Source: Acetobacter ascendens
Lineage (GTDB): Bacteria > Pseudomonadota > Alphaproteobacteria > Acetobacterales > Acetobacteraceae
NCBI RefSeq assembly: GCF_001766235.1
Contig: NZ_CP015164.1
Coordinates: 62,001-126,000, forward strand
Length of the DNA stretch: 64,000 bases
Direction of reading: 5' to 3'
This document shows positions 36,856 through 46,286 of the stretch, one piece after another. The position numbers and the translations under genes were made by a program. Each line of letters starts with the position of its first letter. The first letter of the stretch is position 1. Under the pieces are notes generated by a model that was given only the letters and a program-made list of their open reading frames with translations, ran no database searches and had not been told where the DNA came from.

Positions 36856-37470
36856 ATGCGATCTTTTCCCGTGTTGCTGGTAAGGCATGCTCCTGTTCAG
36901 GTTGCACAGGGCGTTTGTTACGGCAGGCAGGATGTTGCTCTTAGCCCAGGGTGGGAGAGTATTGTTTCAGGGCTTTCCGTTCTGGCCAAGGGCGCAGTTT
37001 GCCAAGTGTTATACAGTTCTCCTGCGCAAAGGTGTTGGCAAATGGCGCTGCGTTTAGCGCAAAGCGCGGGTATGGAACTGCGCGTGGATCACCGATTGGC
37101 AGAATTGGACTTTGGTCGGTGGGAAGGCATACGCTGGCAGGATATAGACCGCGCATTGCTGGATGAATGGGCCCAGAACCCAGAAGGTTTTGCTCCTCCA
37201 GAAGGTGAAAGTGGGCAAGACCTGTATCAGAGAATTCAGAGCTTCTGGCGAGAAGTGCGCCAGCGTGAAGAAAATGTGTGTGTCTTATCGCATGGGGGGC
37301 CACTGCGTTTGCTCAGCGCATTTGCTGGTGGGTATAAACCCCAGCTTCTTGCGCCTTCCATGCCGCAGGGATTTGCGCGTCTGTTTATGGTGGAAGAAAA
37401 GAACGAACTTGTTTCAACAGAAGCAGATTTTTTAAAGCATCATAAAAAGGAAGAACCGTGTCAGGTATGA
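36856..37470 (+). CDS. Histidine phosphatase, likely alpha-ribazole phosphatase
   Basis: 204 residues with AAGGAG nine bases upstream. Phosphoglycerate mutase-like fold: the catalytic His in LLVRHAPV, YSSPAQRCWQMA, ELDFGRWEG and the second His in VLSHGGPLRLL. Placement between cobB and cobO suggests removal of the phosphate from alpha-ribazole-phosphate or cobalamin-5'-phosphate in loop assembly (CobC of Salmonella; not the CobC at 41266). Another phosphatase role is possible. It overlaps cobO by 13 bases. Confidence 0.82.
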   Translation: MRSFPVLLVRHAPVQVAQGVCYGRQDVALSPGWESIVSGLSVLAKGAVCQVLYSSPAQRCWQMALRLAQSAGMELRVDHRLAELDFGRWEGIRWQDIDRALLDEWAQNPEGFAPPEGESGQDLYQRIQSFWREVRQREENVCVLSHGGPLRLLSAFAGGYKPQLLAPSMPQGFARLFMVEEKNELVSTEADFLKHHKKEEPCQV

Positions 37471-38093
37471 TAGATCCGCAAAAGCCAGCATCAACACCGG
37501 ATGCAGAGCATCATCGTACCAAAATGCAAAAACGCAAAGCTGTGCAAGATAAAGAGGTTGCCAGCAAGACAGTGGAAAAGGGCCTGTTAATTGTAAATAC
37601 AGGTGCCGGAAAAGGAAAATCTACTGCAGCGTTTGGTCTGGCTTTGCGAATGCTGGGGTATGGGCGGCGTGTTGTTGTGATCCAGTTTATCAAAGGGGCA
37701 TGGCATACGGGAGAGCGTAAGGCGCTGGAGCGGTTTGAAGATTTGGTGGAATGGCATGCTCTGGGTGAAGGCTTTACGTGGGAAACGCAAGATAAAGCAC
37801 GGGATATCGCTGCATGCCAGCGTGCATGGCAAGTTGCTCAGCAAACATTGACAAACCCGGATATTGGGTTGGTTATTCTTGATGAACTGAATATTGCGCT
37901 AAGGTATGATTACTTGCCCATGGAACAAGTGCTTGCTGATATTACAGCGCGTCCGGCAAACCAGCATGTTGCAGTAACAGGGCGTAATGCCAAGGAAGCC
38001 ATGCTGGAAGCTGCGGATTTGGTAACAGAAATGACATTGGTGAAGCATCATTTCAAAGCAGGTGTAAAAGCGCAGGAAGGCATAGAGTTTTGA
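37458..38093 (+). CDS. cobO: Corrinoid adenosyltransferase CobO/BtuR
   Basis: 211 residues from the GTG at 37458, which has AAGGAAG about six bases upstream. An ATG three codons later (37467) is the alternative. P-loop family with [46 protein letters not shown] and [19 protein letters not shown]. It transfers the 5'-deoxyadenosyl group from ATP to Co(I) corrinoids, making the upper ligand. The N-terminus of about 35 polar residues is typical. Confidence 0.94.
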   Translation: MSGMIDPQKPASTPDAEHHRTKMQKRKAVQDKEVASKTVEKGLLIVNTGAGKGKSTAAFGLALRMLGYGRRVVVIQFIKGAWHTGERKALERFEDLVEWHALGEGFTWETQDKARDIAACQRAWQVAQQTLTNPDIGLVILDELNIALRYDYLPMEQVLADITARPANQHVAVTGRNAKEAMLEAADLVTEMTLVKHHFKAGVKAQEGIEF

Positions 38094-39628
38094 GTGCTCG
38101 TGTTCTGATGGTGCAGGGCACAGGGTCCAGCGTAGGAAAATCAACACTCGTTGCAGGCCTTGCGCGTGCCTTTACCCGGCGTGGGCTGCGGGTTTTGCCG
38201 TTTAAGCCGCAGAATATGTCTAATAATGCTGCTGTAACATGGGATGGTGGTGAAATCGGGCGTGCTCAGGCTTTGCAGGCGCGTGCCTGTGGAGCACCTG
38301 CAAGCGTGGACATGAATCCGGTTTTGCTTAAACCGCAAGGGGAAACAGGTGCACAGCTTGTTGTGCAGGGGCGGATTGAAGAAATGGTGCAAGCGCGGGA
38401 TTATCAGAGCCGCAAAGCCCTTTTGATGTCGGCTGTTTTGCAAAGCTTTTTCAAACTTGCTGCAAAGGCGGACTTAGTTTTGGTAGAAGGCGCTGGCTCT
38501 GCTTCTGAAGTTAATTTACGCGCACATGATATTGCCAATATGGGGTTTGCAGAAGCAGTAAATGCCCCAGTGGTGCTTGTGGGTGATATAGATAGAGGCG
38601 GGGTTATTGCCAGCCTTGTTGGCACACAAGTTGTTGTAAGTCAGGAAGATGCCCAGCGCATTAAAGGGTTTATTGTAAACCGTATGCGGGGTGATCCAAC
38701 ACTGTTTGCGGATGGCATGCAGTTTGTTGCCGAACGCACAGGGTGGCTGCCGTTAGGGCTTGTACCAGATTTGCCAGAGGTGAGAACCCTGCCAGCAGAA
38801 GATGCAGCAGATCTGGATGAAAAACTTACGCATGCAGTAAAGCATTCAAAAGCAAAATTAGATCAAAATACTCCGCTACGTATTATTGTGCCTCTTTTGC
38901 CGATGATTGCAAATTTTGATGATCTGGACCCATTGTCTGCAGAACCCGGTGTGCACCTTATGCTGGTTAAACGTGGCCAACCTTTGCCAGAATGTGATTT
39001 GATTATATTGCCCGGATCAAAAGCTACCTTATCTGATCTTTCTTGTTTGAAAGAACAGGGCTGGGGCAAGCAGATTGCAGAACATGTTGCCAATGGTGGC
39101 TATGTAATGGGTATTTGTGGTGGCTACCAGATGTTGGGGGCTACTGTGGTGGATCTTTATGGAACAGAAGGTGTAGCAGGGCAGACGGAAGGATTGGGGC
39201 TGTTAAAAATTGATACAGTTTTAAGCCGAGATAAAAGTCTAGAACACAAAAAAGGAAAACTGACGGTAGAAGGCTGTAAAGTTGCTGGATATGAAATGCA
39301 TGTAGGGCAAACAACAGGAGTTGATTGTCAAAATCCGTTGATTTATTTGGACAATCAGCCAGAAGGTGCCGTTTCTGCCAATGGGCGCGTATGGGGCACC
39401 TATTTGCATGGCATTTTTAACCACCGGGCTGCGCGTATGGCTTTGCTTGCACGCGTAGGTGGGGTGGCATTTCAGCCAGATGGTGTATGGTATACAGCCG
39501 GGGCAGACTTACCTACGCGCCATGATCAGAGTGTAGAACAAGCGCTGGATGCGCTGGCCAACCATTTGGAACAGCATATTGATTTAGATGCTTTGTTGCA
39601 GTTGGCTGCCGTGCCAGCGGGTATTTAA
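38090..39628 (+). CDS. cobQ: Cobyric acid synthase
   Basis: 512 residues from a TTG start at 38090 that overlaps the cobO stop (TTGA), with AGGAAGG about ten bases upstream. The first ATG (38108) would cut off conserved residues before [10 protein letters not shown]. It adds four amide groups to adenosylcobyrinic acid a,c-diamide. ATPase domain: [43 protein letters not shown] and [15 protein letters not shown]. Amidotransferase domain: ILPGSKAT, nucleophile in [10 protein letters not shown], and GTYLHGIF. Confidence 0.94.
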   Translation: MSARVLMVQGTGSSVGKSTLVAGLARAFTRRGLRVLPFKPQNMSNNAAVTWDGGEIGRAQALQARACGAPASVDMNPVLLKPQGETGAQLVVQGRIEEMVQARDYQSRKALLMSAVLQSFFKLAAKADLVLVEGAGSASEVNLRAHDIANMGFAEAVNAPVVLVGDIDRGGVIASLVGTQVVVSQEDAQRIKGFIVNRMRGDPTLFADGMQFVAERTGWLPLGLVPDLPEVRTLPAEDAADLDEKLTHAVKHSKAKLDQNTPLRIIVPLLPMIANFDDLDPLSAEPGVHLMLVKRGQPLPECDLIILPGSKATLSDLSCLKEQGWGKQIAEHVANGGYVMGICGGYQMLGATVVDLYGTEGVAGQTEGLGLLKIDTVLSRDKSLEHKKGKLTVEGCKVAGYEMHVGQTTGVDCQNPLIYLDNQPEGAVSANGRVWGTYLHGIFNHRAARMALLARVGGVAFQPDGVWYTAGADLPTRHDQSVEQALDALANHLEQHIDLDALLQLAAVPAGI

Positions 39629-39642
39629 AAGCAACACATGCT

Positions 39643-40281
39643 TTAGCGTTGAATCCAGCGCCTTCTGGCAGGGTTACGCTTTTCCCACCCGCGGCGTTCA
39701 AGCTCTGGCGTGCTGGCATGTTGTTCAGGAAAGCCAACACATAGGTAGGCCAGAAACTGCCAGTTGGGTTCTACGCTTAAAGCAGTATGTGCTTCCTGTG
39801 GACTAAGGATGGAAACCCATCCTACCCCAACACCATGCGCCGTGGCAGCTAACCAAAAAGTGTGAATGGCCATAACAGCAGACCATGTGGTGGTTTGCGG
39901 CATGGTAGCCCGGCCGAGCCCGCGCCCCTGTTGGGGGTTGGTTTCACAAAATACAGCAATATGGTGTGGAGCATCATCCAGTCCGGCAAGTTTTAGCCGT
40001 GCGTAATGCTGGGCGTCTTTTCCTTCTCGCCCTTCCAGTTCCTGCGTGTTGCTGCGCATAAAGTTCTGACGGATGGCATCACGCCGGCTCGCATCATTTA
40101 CCAGCACAAAGCGCCATGGTTCGCTCAACCCGACAGAGGGGGCCAAGCAGGCTGTTTCCAGCAGTTCATTCAACACAGGTGTTGGCACAGGTGTTGTACG
40201 AAAATGTCGCACATCCCGTCGCCATATAAGCAGTTGCTCTAATTGGTTCTGAAAGGAAGGTGAGAAAAAAGGTGTTGTCAT
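39643..40281 (-). CDS. bluB: 5,6-dimethylbenzimidazole synthase BluB
   Basis: 212 residues from the ATG at 40281, which overlaps the cobD stop (ATGA). It is a nitroreductase-fold enzyme that breaks down reduced FMN with oxygen to make the lower ligand of B12. Family landmarks are IWRRDVRHFRTTPVP, ACLAPSVGLSEPWRFVLV, RATMPQTTTWSAVMAIHTFWLAATAHGVGVGWVS and AYLCVGFPEQH. Its presence means true cobalamin can be finished aerobically. Its stop lies 14 bases past the convergent cobQ stop. Confidence 0.93.
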   Translation of the reverse strand: MTTPFFSPSFQNQLEQLLIWRRDVRHFRTTPVPTPVLNELLETACLAPSVGLSEPWRFVLVNDASRRDAIRQNFMRSNTQELEGREGKDAQHYARLKLAGLDDAPHHIAVFCETNPQQGRGLGRATMPQTTTWSAVMAIHTFWLAATAHGVGVGWVSILSPQEAHTALSVEPNWQFLAYLCVGFPEQHASTPELERRGWEKRNPARRRWIQR

Positions 40282-41267
40282 GCCTTTATCATGCAGCCAA
40301 TAGCGGCCAGCAGCAACCCACCTATCAGAATACCACAAGCCCTGCGGTAAAGGGTAAGGCCGCGTTCCAGATCATGCAGGGTGGCGGTTGTGGTGCCTTC
40401 TCCAATCCACCCATCATCAACCACAGTTCCTGCATAATTACGGGGGCCGCCAAATTTTACGCCAAGGGCGGTGGACAGAGCTGTTTCAGGCCACCCCGCA
40501 TTAGGCGAACGATGACGTTTGGCATCTCGCCAAATGGTAGACCAAATCGTACGCCACTGTGTGGGAGGGGTAGATAGTAAGATACATACAGCGGCCAGGC
40601 GGGAAGCTGGCAGATTAATCAGATCATCCATTTTGGCGGCAGCCATGCCGAATGCTGCATAACGTGGGTTAAGATGACCGATCATGCTATCTGCTGTGTT
40701 GACAGCTTTATAAAAGACAGTTCCGGGTAAGCCGAGCAATGCAGTCCAGAATAAAGGGGCAACAATGCCATCGGAGAAATTTTCTGCCAGACTTTCCAAA
40801 GCCGCACGCACAACGCCGGTTTCATCCAGAACAGATGTATCTCGCCCTACAATTTGACTTACAGCTTTGCGTCCACCTTTTAATCCGGTCTGTTGAAGTG
40901 CTGTGGCAACGGCTTTGACATGCACCCATAAAGACTTCTGCGCCACTAACGTGCATGCGGCTACAGCCTGTATACAAAGCATGAAAGCTGGAGGCAAAAA
41001 CATATAACCAATATGCAGTATAAAGACCGTAAGCCCGACAGGAATACCGGCAAGCAGCAAAAGCGTGAACAAACCGGATACCCGGCGTGCGGTATCTGAC
41101 CATTCAGGCCTGTTGAACGTCTGCTCCAGCCTGTTTATCAAGAAGCCAATCCACACAACAGGGTGGCTTATTGCAGCAAACAGCGGTGCAGGATATCCGC
41201 ACAAGGCTTCCAGCCCCGCAGCCATGGCGGCAACGGGCAGGGTTACAGAAAAAGGATAAAGCAGCAT
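40278..41267 (-). CDS. cobD: Adenosylcobinamide-phosphate synthase CobD/CbiB
   Basis: 329 residues from the ATG at 41267, with several membrane segments. It joins aminopropanol phosphate (or aminopropanol) to adenosylcobyric acid. Landmarks are HPVVWIGFLINRLEQTFN, KAVSQIVGRDTSVLDETGVVRAALESLAENFSDGIVAPLFW, and KAVNTADSMIGHLNPRYAAFG in shorter parts. The start codon overlaps the start of the divergent cobC (CATG). No good ribosome site lies before it, so a start at the Met 14 codons downstream is also possible. Confidence 0.92.
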   Translation of the reverse strand: MLLYPFSVTLPVAAMAAGLEALCGYPAPLFAAISHPVVWIGFLINRLEQTFNRPEWSDTARRVSGLFTLLLLAGIPVGLTVFILHIGYMFLPPAFMLCIQAVAACTLVAQKSLWVHVKAVATALQQTGLKGGRKAVSQIVGRDTSVLDETGVVRAALESLAENFSDGIVAPLFWTALLGLPGTVFYKAVNTADSMIGHLNPRYAAFGMAAAKMDDLINLPASRLAAVCILLSTPPTQWRTIWSTIWRDAKRHRSPNAGWPETALSTALGVKFGGPRNYAGTVVDDGWIGEGTTTATLHDLERGLTLYRRACGILIGGLLLAAIGCMIKA

Positions 41268-42384
41268 GGCAGATGCAGGCGTGCGGGAAAAGCGGCAAGA
41301 AGGCAAGGGGTATCCGCCGCAACAGGTGCCTGCAGTTTCTGTGTTGCCTTCAAAAACCTTATCAGCACCAAGCTATATTCCTGCGCATGGCGGGCAGGTG
41401 CAAAAAGTGATGCAGATGTTTGCAGATGCACCGCAACCATTTGTGGACCTTTCTACAGGTATCAGTCCCTTTGCTTATCCTGCAAAATTGCCTGATATAT
41501 CTGCTTTGCGCATATTGCCGGAAGAGGCAGAAGAAATAGCGTTACAATGTGCCGCCGCTACAGCATACGGAGTTTTTGATGCCAGCATGGTGGTTGCGGG
41601 TGGCGGAAGCCAAAGCTTGATTGCTTTGTTACCAAGGGTGTTAAAGGCTGAACGGGCATGCATATTGGGGCCAACGTATTCTGGACATGTGCAGGCATGG
41701 ACGCAGAATGGTGTTCCGGTATCAGAGGTACCGGATTTTCCTCAGCTACAAGTGGTGGCACAGCAAAAAAATACGGTGTGTATTGTCTGTAACCCCAATA
41801 ATCCTGATGGACGTTTGATACAGGCTTCGCACCTGCTTGATCTGGCTAATACCTGTCAGGCTGCAGGAAGCTGGTTGGTGGTGGATGAGGCTTTTGCAGA
41901 TATGACCGGCCAGAGTGTTGCTCCCGCGCTGCCACATCCTGCTCTGCTTGTTTTGCGCTCTTTTGGTAAAACATATGGATTACCCGGAATAAGGCTTGGG
42001 TTCTTGCTGGCCCAGCCTAACTTGGCAGCATATGCGCGGGACTTGTTAGGGGCATGGCCTGTTAGTACCATTGGGTTGTCGGTTGGGTGCCAAGCCTTAC
42101 AGGATAAGGAATGGCTAAGGCAGGTTTCAAGCAAACTACGTGCTGCCAGTGCACGCCTGAAAAATTTGCTTACTGAAACAGGCTTAAACCACAAAGGCCA
42201 AGCTGTTTTATTTGAGTTGGTGGAGTGTGAGCAGGCCGCCGATTTGTGGCGGCATCTTTGCCAGCAAGGTATTGTAACCCGGATTTTCTCTTACAATGCC
42301 CATTGGCTGCGTATGGGCTTACCTGCTTCCGAACAGCAGTGGCACAGATTGGAAATAGCCTTACAGGCTTGGCGTGCACTTTAA
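41266..42384 (+). CDS. cobC: Threonine-phosphate decarboxylase CobC/CobD-like (PLP aminotransferase fold)
   Basis: 372 residues from the ATG at 41266, with AAAGGA nine bases upstream. A fold-type I PLP enzyme: HGGQVQKVMQMF and DLSTGISPFAYP near the start, VAGGGSQSLIALLPR, NPNNPDGRL, DEAFADM, and the PLP-lysine in LRSFGKTYGLPGIRLGF. It makes (R)-1-aminopropan-2-ol phosphate from threonine phosphate (Salmonella CobD; called CobC in P. denitrificans). About 35 residues before HGG are not conserved, so a later start is possible. Its end overlaps cobS. Confidence 0.9.
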   Translation: MADAGVREKRQEGKGYPPQQVPAVSVLPSKTLSAPSYIPAHGGQVQKVMQMFADAPQPFVDLSTGISPFAYPAKLPDISALRILPEEAEEIALQCAAATAYGVFDASMVVAGGGSQSLIALLPRVLKAERACILGPTYSGHVQAWTQNGVPVSEVPDFPQLQVVAQQKNTVCIVCNPNNPDGRLIQASHLLDLANTCQAAGSWLVVDEAFADMTGQSVAPALPHPALLVLRSFGKTYGLPGIRLGFLLAQPNLAAYARDLLGAWPVSTIGLSVGCQALQDKEWLRQVSSKLRAASARLKNLLTETGLNHKGQAVLFELVECEQAADLWRHLCQQGIVTRIFSYNAHWLRMGLPASEQQWHRLEIALQAWRAL

Positions 42385-43214
42385 TAAAAAAATGCAGATA
42401 ATACAGTCATAATTACACATTCGGTGAGAACGGCGCAGCCTCCCAGAATGTCACCGGTATAGCCACCAAGCTTACGTTTTGCGTATCGGGCTATCAGCAG
42501 AGCTATAGTTAAAGCTAGGAGAGCGGGAAGCGCTATAAATATCAGAAAATATGCCGGAGCAAGAAATGCTGGTATTAAAAATACTGTCAGCAAAGTGCAA
42601 AGACAGAGTGTTCCGACTAAAGCGACTGCCAGATTTTGCTGCGGTAAAGGGTAAAGCGATCGCGCCAGACCATCAGGCCGGGCCGGTGGAACTGTTTTTG
42701 TAACAATTAAAAATGCACCTCGTGCCAAACAGTCGGCAATGCCACATATCAGGCAAGCTAACGCGATGGAATGTATGGATGCAAGCACGCCCGCGCGTAT
42801 TAAGATTGCCAAACACAAAGCCAACACACCGTAACTGCCAATGCGGCTATCACGCATAATCTCTAGCTTGCGTTCAGATGTTATGCCGCCAGAACTATCA
42901 GCCGTATCGGCCAACCCATCTTCGTGTAGGCCGCCTGTTACAAGAATTTGCGCTCCTAAAGCTATACCTGCGGCTGCGAGGGGTGGAATATGGCTAAGTT
43001 GCAATACTGCAGATAAGCCACCGGTAAATACTCCAATGCCCATGCCAATAAGGGGCCAACACCAGATAGACTGTGCCAAAGGCCAAGCAGCGGAACTATT
43101 TTTGTAGGTAGTCGGTAACAGCCAGCCAACAGGTATCCGGGTAAGAAGCCCAACCCCACAGGCCAGATGTAGCCGTAATCTATCTAATATAGAAAGGGAG
43201 CCAGAAAAGGTCAT
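42381..43214 (-). CDS. cobS: Adenosylcobinamide-GDP ribazoletransferase (cobalamin synthase)
   Basis: 277 residues, an integral membrane protein with about seven spans. It joins alpha-ribazole to adenosylcobinamide-GDP, the last assembly step (CobS of Salmonella, CobV of P. denitrificans). Metal-binding motif TGGLHEDGLADTADSSGG, then RDSRIGSYGVLAL and GGYTGDILGGCAVLTE. It overlaps cobT by four bases on the same strand and the convergent cobC stop by four bases. Confidence 0.94.
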   Translation of the reverse strand: MTFSGSLSILDRLRLHLACGVGLLTRIPVGWLLPTTYKNSSAAWPLAQSIWCWPLIGMGIGVFTGGLSAVLQLSHIPPLAAAGIALGAQILVTGGLHEDGLADTADSSGGITSERKLEIMRDSRIGSYGVLALCLAILIRAGVLASIHSIALACLICGIADCLARGAFLIVTKTVPPARPDGLARSLYPLPQQNLAVALVGTLCLCTLLTVFLIPAFLAPAYFLIFIALPALLALTIALLIARYAKRKLGGYTGDILGGCAVLTECVIMTVLSAFFY

Positions 43215-44260
43215 ACTTTCTGACTTACAGCGGCTTCTGCAAAAGTAGCCATACCTGTGTGGCAGGCAAGTGCTGCACGTAAGATGGCAACGGCAAGGGC
43301 CGCGCCAGAACCTTCCCCTAGCCTGAGCCCCAACCCCAAAAGAGGTTCCAGGCCAAGATAGGAGGCAAGCCGATGCGTTTGCCCCGTTGTGGTGGCGCAG
43401 TGTGACAGGCAGGTATGAGCCAGCCCGTTAGGATGCAATCGAGCAAGAGGTGCGGCAGCAGCCGTGCACACAAAGCCATCTAACAGAACCGGTACGTTCT
43501 TATACCTAGCAGCCAATGTGGCACCTAATGTGGCTGCCAGTTCGTACCCGCCGACACAACGTGCAGCTTCCAATGGATCAGAACAGGCTTGCTGATGCAG
43601 GGTAAGGGCTGCGTCAATAACTGCTGCTTTACGTTTCAAACCTGCATCATCTGCACCGGTTCCACGCCCGGCCCAGATAGTACCGCTTTCCTTAAACAAG
43701 GCTGCTGCCAAAGCTGCCGCGGCTGTGGTGTTTCCAATACCCATTTCACCCAGACACAGTAGATCGCAGTCAGATGAAACGGCATTGTAGCCAAGCGTGA
43801 CAGCTTGCAAAAAATCCTGCTCTGTCATGGCTGCCGCATGGGTAAAATCTACCGTAGGTTGCAGATCATGCACAGGAATAACGTGTAAAGATGCGCCAAC
43901 TGTTCTGGCTATCTGGTTGATGGCAGCCCCTCCGTTACGGAAGTTACTGACCATTTGAGCCGTAACATCAGAAGGCCAGGGGGAGATTCCTTGCTGCGTT
44001 ACCCCGTGGTTTCCGGCAAAAACCAAAACATGTACATTTTCCAGCTTTGGCGTGGCATGTTGTTGCCAACCGCCTAGCCAGCTTGTGAGTTCTTCAAGGC
44101 GGCCTAAGCTGCCCTCTGGCTTGGTAAGCTGCTGTTCACGCTGCGCAATGGCACTTTGGGCAGTCTTATCTGCTTGCGGCAAATTGCTGCACAGGCTTCT
44201 CAGTTCCGGCATGGAACCAAGGTAGAGTGGCGCGTTAGAAAAAGAAGGAAATGATGGCAT
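43211..44260 (-). CDS. cobT: Nicotinate-nucleotide:dimethylbenzimidazole phosphoribosyltransferase
   Basis: 349 residues. It makes alpha-ribazole-phosphate from NaMN and dimethylbenzimidazole (CobT of Salmonella, CobU of P. denitrificans). Landmarks are KPEGSLGRLEELTSWLGGW, VLVFAGNHGVTQQGISPWPSDVTAQMVSNF, GEMGIGNTTAAAAL, GRGTGADDAGLKRK, LLDGFVCTAAA and the catalytic Glu region LGLRLGEGSGAALA. It is first in the cobT-cobS pair and divergent from cobU. Confidence 0.95.
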   Translation of the reverse strand: MPSFPSFSNAPLYLGSMPELRSLCSNLPQADKTAQSAIAQREQQLTKPEGSLGRLEELTSWLGGWQQHATPKLENVHVLVFAGNHGVTQQGISPWPSDVTAQMVSNFRNGGAAINQIARTVGASLHVIPVHDLQPTVDFTHAAAMTEQDFLQAVTLGYNAVSSDCDLLCLGEMGIGNTTAAAALAAALFKESGTIWAGRGTGADDAGLKRKAAVIDAALTLHQQACSDPLEAARCVGGYELAATLGATLAARYKNVPVLLDGFVCTAAAAPLARLHPNGLAHTCLSHCATTTGQTHRLASYLGLEPLLGLGLRLGEGSGAALAVAILRAALACHTGMATFAEAAVSQKV

Positions 44261-44321
44261 ACCGTTGATTTTGTGCTGTTATAAGGATGTAAGCAAACAA
44301 AAATAGTGAGGCGCATATACC

Positions 44322-44876
44322 ATGAGTGTCCTATCTCTCAATCCAACAGAAACAGGGGCACAGGGCACTGTTCTCATTTTGGGGGGCGCACGCTCAGGAA
44401 AAAGTGCTCTAGCCGAAGCAATGCTGACAGCTCTGCCATCGCCTTGGATCTATCTGGCCACAGGCCGGGCATTTGATGCAGAAATGCAAGAGCGGATTGA
44501 ACATCACAAGGCCAGCCGAACAGAACAGGGATGGCAAACGGTTGAAGAGCCATTTGACATTGCATGGGTGTTAAAAACCTATGCGCATTTGCCTGTATTG
44601 GTGGATTGCCTGACTTTGTGGGTGACCAATATGTTGCTGGATGACCAAAATATAGAGGAAGCAACACAGCGTCTGTTAGAAGTGTTGCCAGAACGCTTGG
44701 CTCCTACCATTCTTGTAGGCAATGAAGTAGGGCTGGGGATTGTGCCGGAAAATGTTTTAGCCCGCCGCTTTAGGGATGAGGCTGGGCGCCTGCACCAGCA
44801 GATAGCGGCGCAGGCAGGACAAGTGGTTTTTGTGGCAGCCGGGCTGCCACTGGTGCTGAAAGGGAAAGCTTTATAG
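44322..44876 (+). CDS. cobU: Adenosylcobinamide kinase / adenosylcobinamide-phosphate guanylyltransferase
   Basis: 184 residues, the normal length. It phosphorylates adenosylcobinamide and adds GMP (CobU of Salmonella, CobP of P. denitrificans). P-loop LILGGARSGKSALAE near the start, the guanylylated His in ERIEHHKASR, LVDCLTLWVTNML, and VGNEVGLGIVPENVLARRFRDEAGRLHQ in two parts. It is single on the plus strand, closing the cob block. Confidence 0.95.
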   Translation: MSVLSLNPTETGAQGTVLILGGARSGKSALAEAMLTALPSPWIYLATGRAFDAEMQERIEHHKASRTEQGWQTVEEPFDIAWVLKTYAHLPVLVDCLTLWVTNMLLDDQNIEEATQRLLEVLPERLAPTILVGNEVGLGIVPENVLARRFRDEAGRLHQQIAAQAGQVVFVAAGLPLVLKGKAL

Positions 44877-44890
44877 CCGTTAGCTCTATA

Positions 44891-46087
44891 TCAGCTTTCA
44901 GACTCTGAGTGATCATGCAACACGCGCGGGAAGGCAACAGGGCTGCACAGCCCTAATGCTGTGGCCATTATAACAATACCAACGGCCATGGGTGGCAAGA
45001 CGGAAAGCCCAGCCGTATTTAAAATCATGCCACCAGCAGCAGAACCAAACAAAATACCCACATTACTGCTGGCGTTTACGGCAGCACCGGCAATGTCAGC
45101 CGTGGTGGCGCGACTGCGAATAGCACCAGACATAATGACCGGAATAAGAGCGGCATAACCGGCACACCACAGGCCAACAGCAGCAACCGCGCTCCATCCG
45201 CTAAGGAGGGAACCGCAGAGTGAGCCCATGCCGCATGCGGTAATCAGGCCAGCTATCAACAACCCGAGTGCTGGTTTGGAATCCACCATCTGCCCCGCAG
45301 CCCATAACCCAAAAATACTCACACCGCCCGTAATCAACAGGGCAATGCTAAGCGCGCTTTCTGGCAACCCATGAGACATCAGCAATGGTGAAACATAGGT
45401 GTACAGAAGGTTATGCCCCAGAAAGAACAATGTGTTTACGGCAATCACCACTGCAAAAACCCGCGCCACACCGGGCGTACGGAATGAAGGAAGATGCACG
45501 GAACTGGAAGATGCTGCCACCTTGGGCAGAAAAAACGCGATGCACACAGTTAGAATAGCGGCTAACCCCGTAACCACCATCATGGAAACGCGCCAGCCAG
45601 CCAACTGTCCAATGGCCGCAGTGCCGGGAACCCCCAGAACAGACCCCAAAGATGTGCCACCAAATACAAAGGAAATGGCACGTCCTGTCATGCGAGGGGG
45701 CACCAGATGCGCCGCATAGGCCGAAACAATGGACATCATAAGCGCGTGGGCAGCGCCACCTACGGCACGGCCTAAGCATAGAATAGCAAAGGTAGGCGCC
45801 AAAGCGGCAATCAGATTAGAGGCGATATAGCCAATCAGAGCCCAAAGCATGAGTGTCTTGCGGTTGATTCTGGCTGTAAGAATGGTAAGCGGCACCGCCG
45901 CCAGCGCTACAACCAACGCATATGCGCTTACTGCCAGACCAGCTTTGCCTTCCGTAATATGGAAGGAATTCGCCATATCTATCAGCAACCCTACGGGGGC
46001 AACTTCGCTGGTAATGGCCGTAAAAGTGGCAGCAAATAAGGCGCACAGCCCGATTATTGTCTGACCGGACAGGGTTTTGAAAAGCAT
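44891..46087 (-). CDS. MFS transporter, AraJ/drug-efflux (DHA1) type
   Basis: 398 residues from the ATG at 46087. The open frame runs 95 codons further, but that part overlaps the divergent aldehyde dehydrogenase and has no transporter character. 12 membrane segments; landmarks are AITSEVAPVGLLIDMANSF in TM1, GRAVGGAAHALMMSIVSAYAAHLVPPRMTGRAISFVFGGTSLG across TM4-5, and DIAGAAVNASSNVGILFGSAAGG in TM11. These resemble AraJ/YdhP sugar-efflux and drug-efflux members. Substrate unknown. The ribosome site is weak (AGAAAG). Confidence 0.85.
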   Translation of the reverse strand: MLFKTLSGQTIIGLCALFAATFTAITSEVAPVGLLIDMANSFHITEGKAGLAVSAYALVVALAAVPLTILTARINRKTLMLWALIGYIASNLIAALAPTFAILCLGRAVGGAAHALMMSIVSAYAAHLVPPRMTGRAISFVFGGTSLGSVLGVPGTAAIGQLAGWRVSMMVVTGLAAILTVCIAFFLPKVAASSSSVHLPSFRTPGVARVFAVVIAVNTLFFLGHNLLYTYVSPLLMSHGLPESALSIALLITGGVSIFGLWAAGQMVDSKPALGLLIAGLITACGMGSLCGSLLSGWSAVAAVGLWCAGYAALIPVIMSGAIRSRATTADIAGAAVNASSNVGILFGSAAGGMILNTAGLSVLPPMAVGIVIMATALGLCSPVAFPRVLHDHSESES

Positions 46088-46286
46088 GGGCTTTCTACTG
46101 ATACAACTGAGGGTTTGAAGGATAATAGCCCTGCTCGATGGAACTGAACCGTGCAGGAAGCCATTATGCGCTGGGGTGTATAGACCTCTTTTTTCTTGCA
46201 TGGCAGTACATAAAATGGTGTCAGCAAAAAAAATCCGGACAAAGGCTCCATGGTGGATGTCTGCCCGTTCTGCTTGAGAGATGTAG

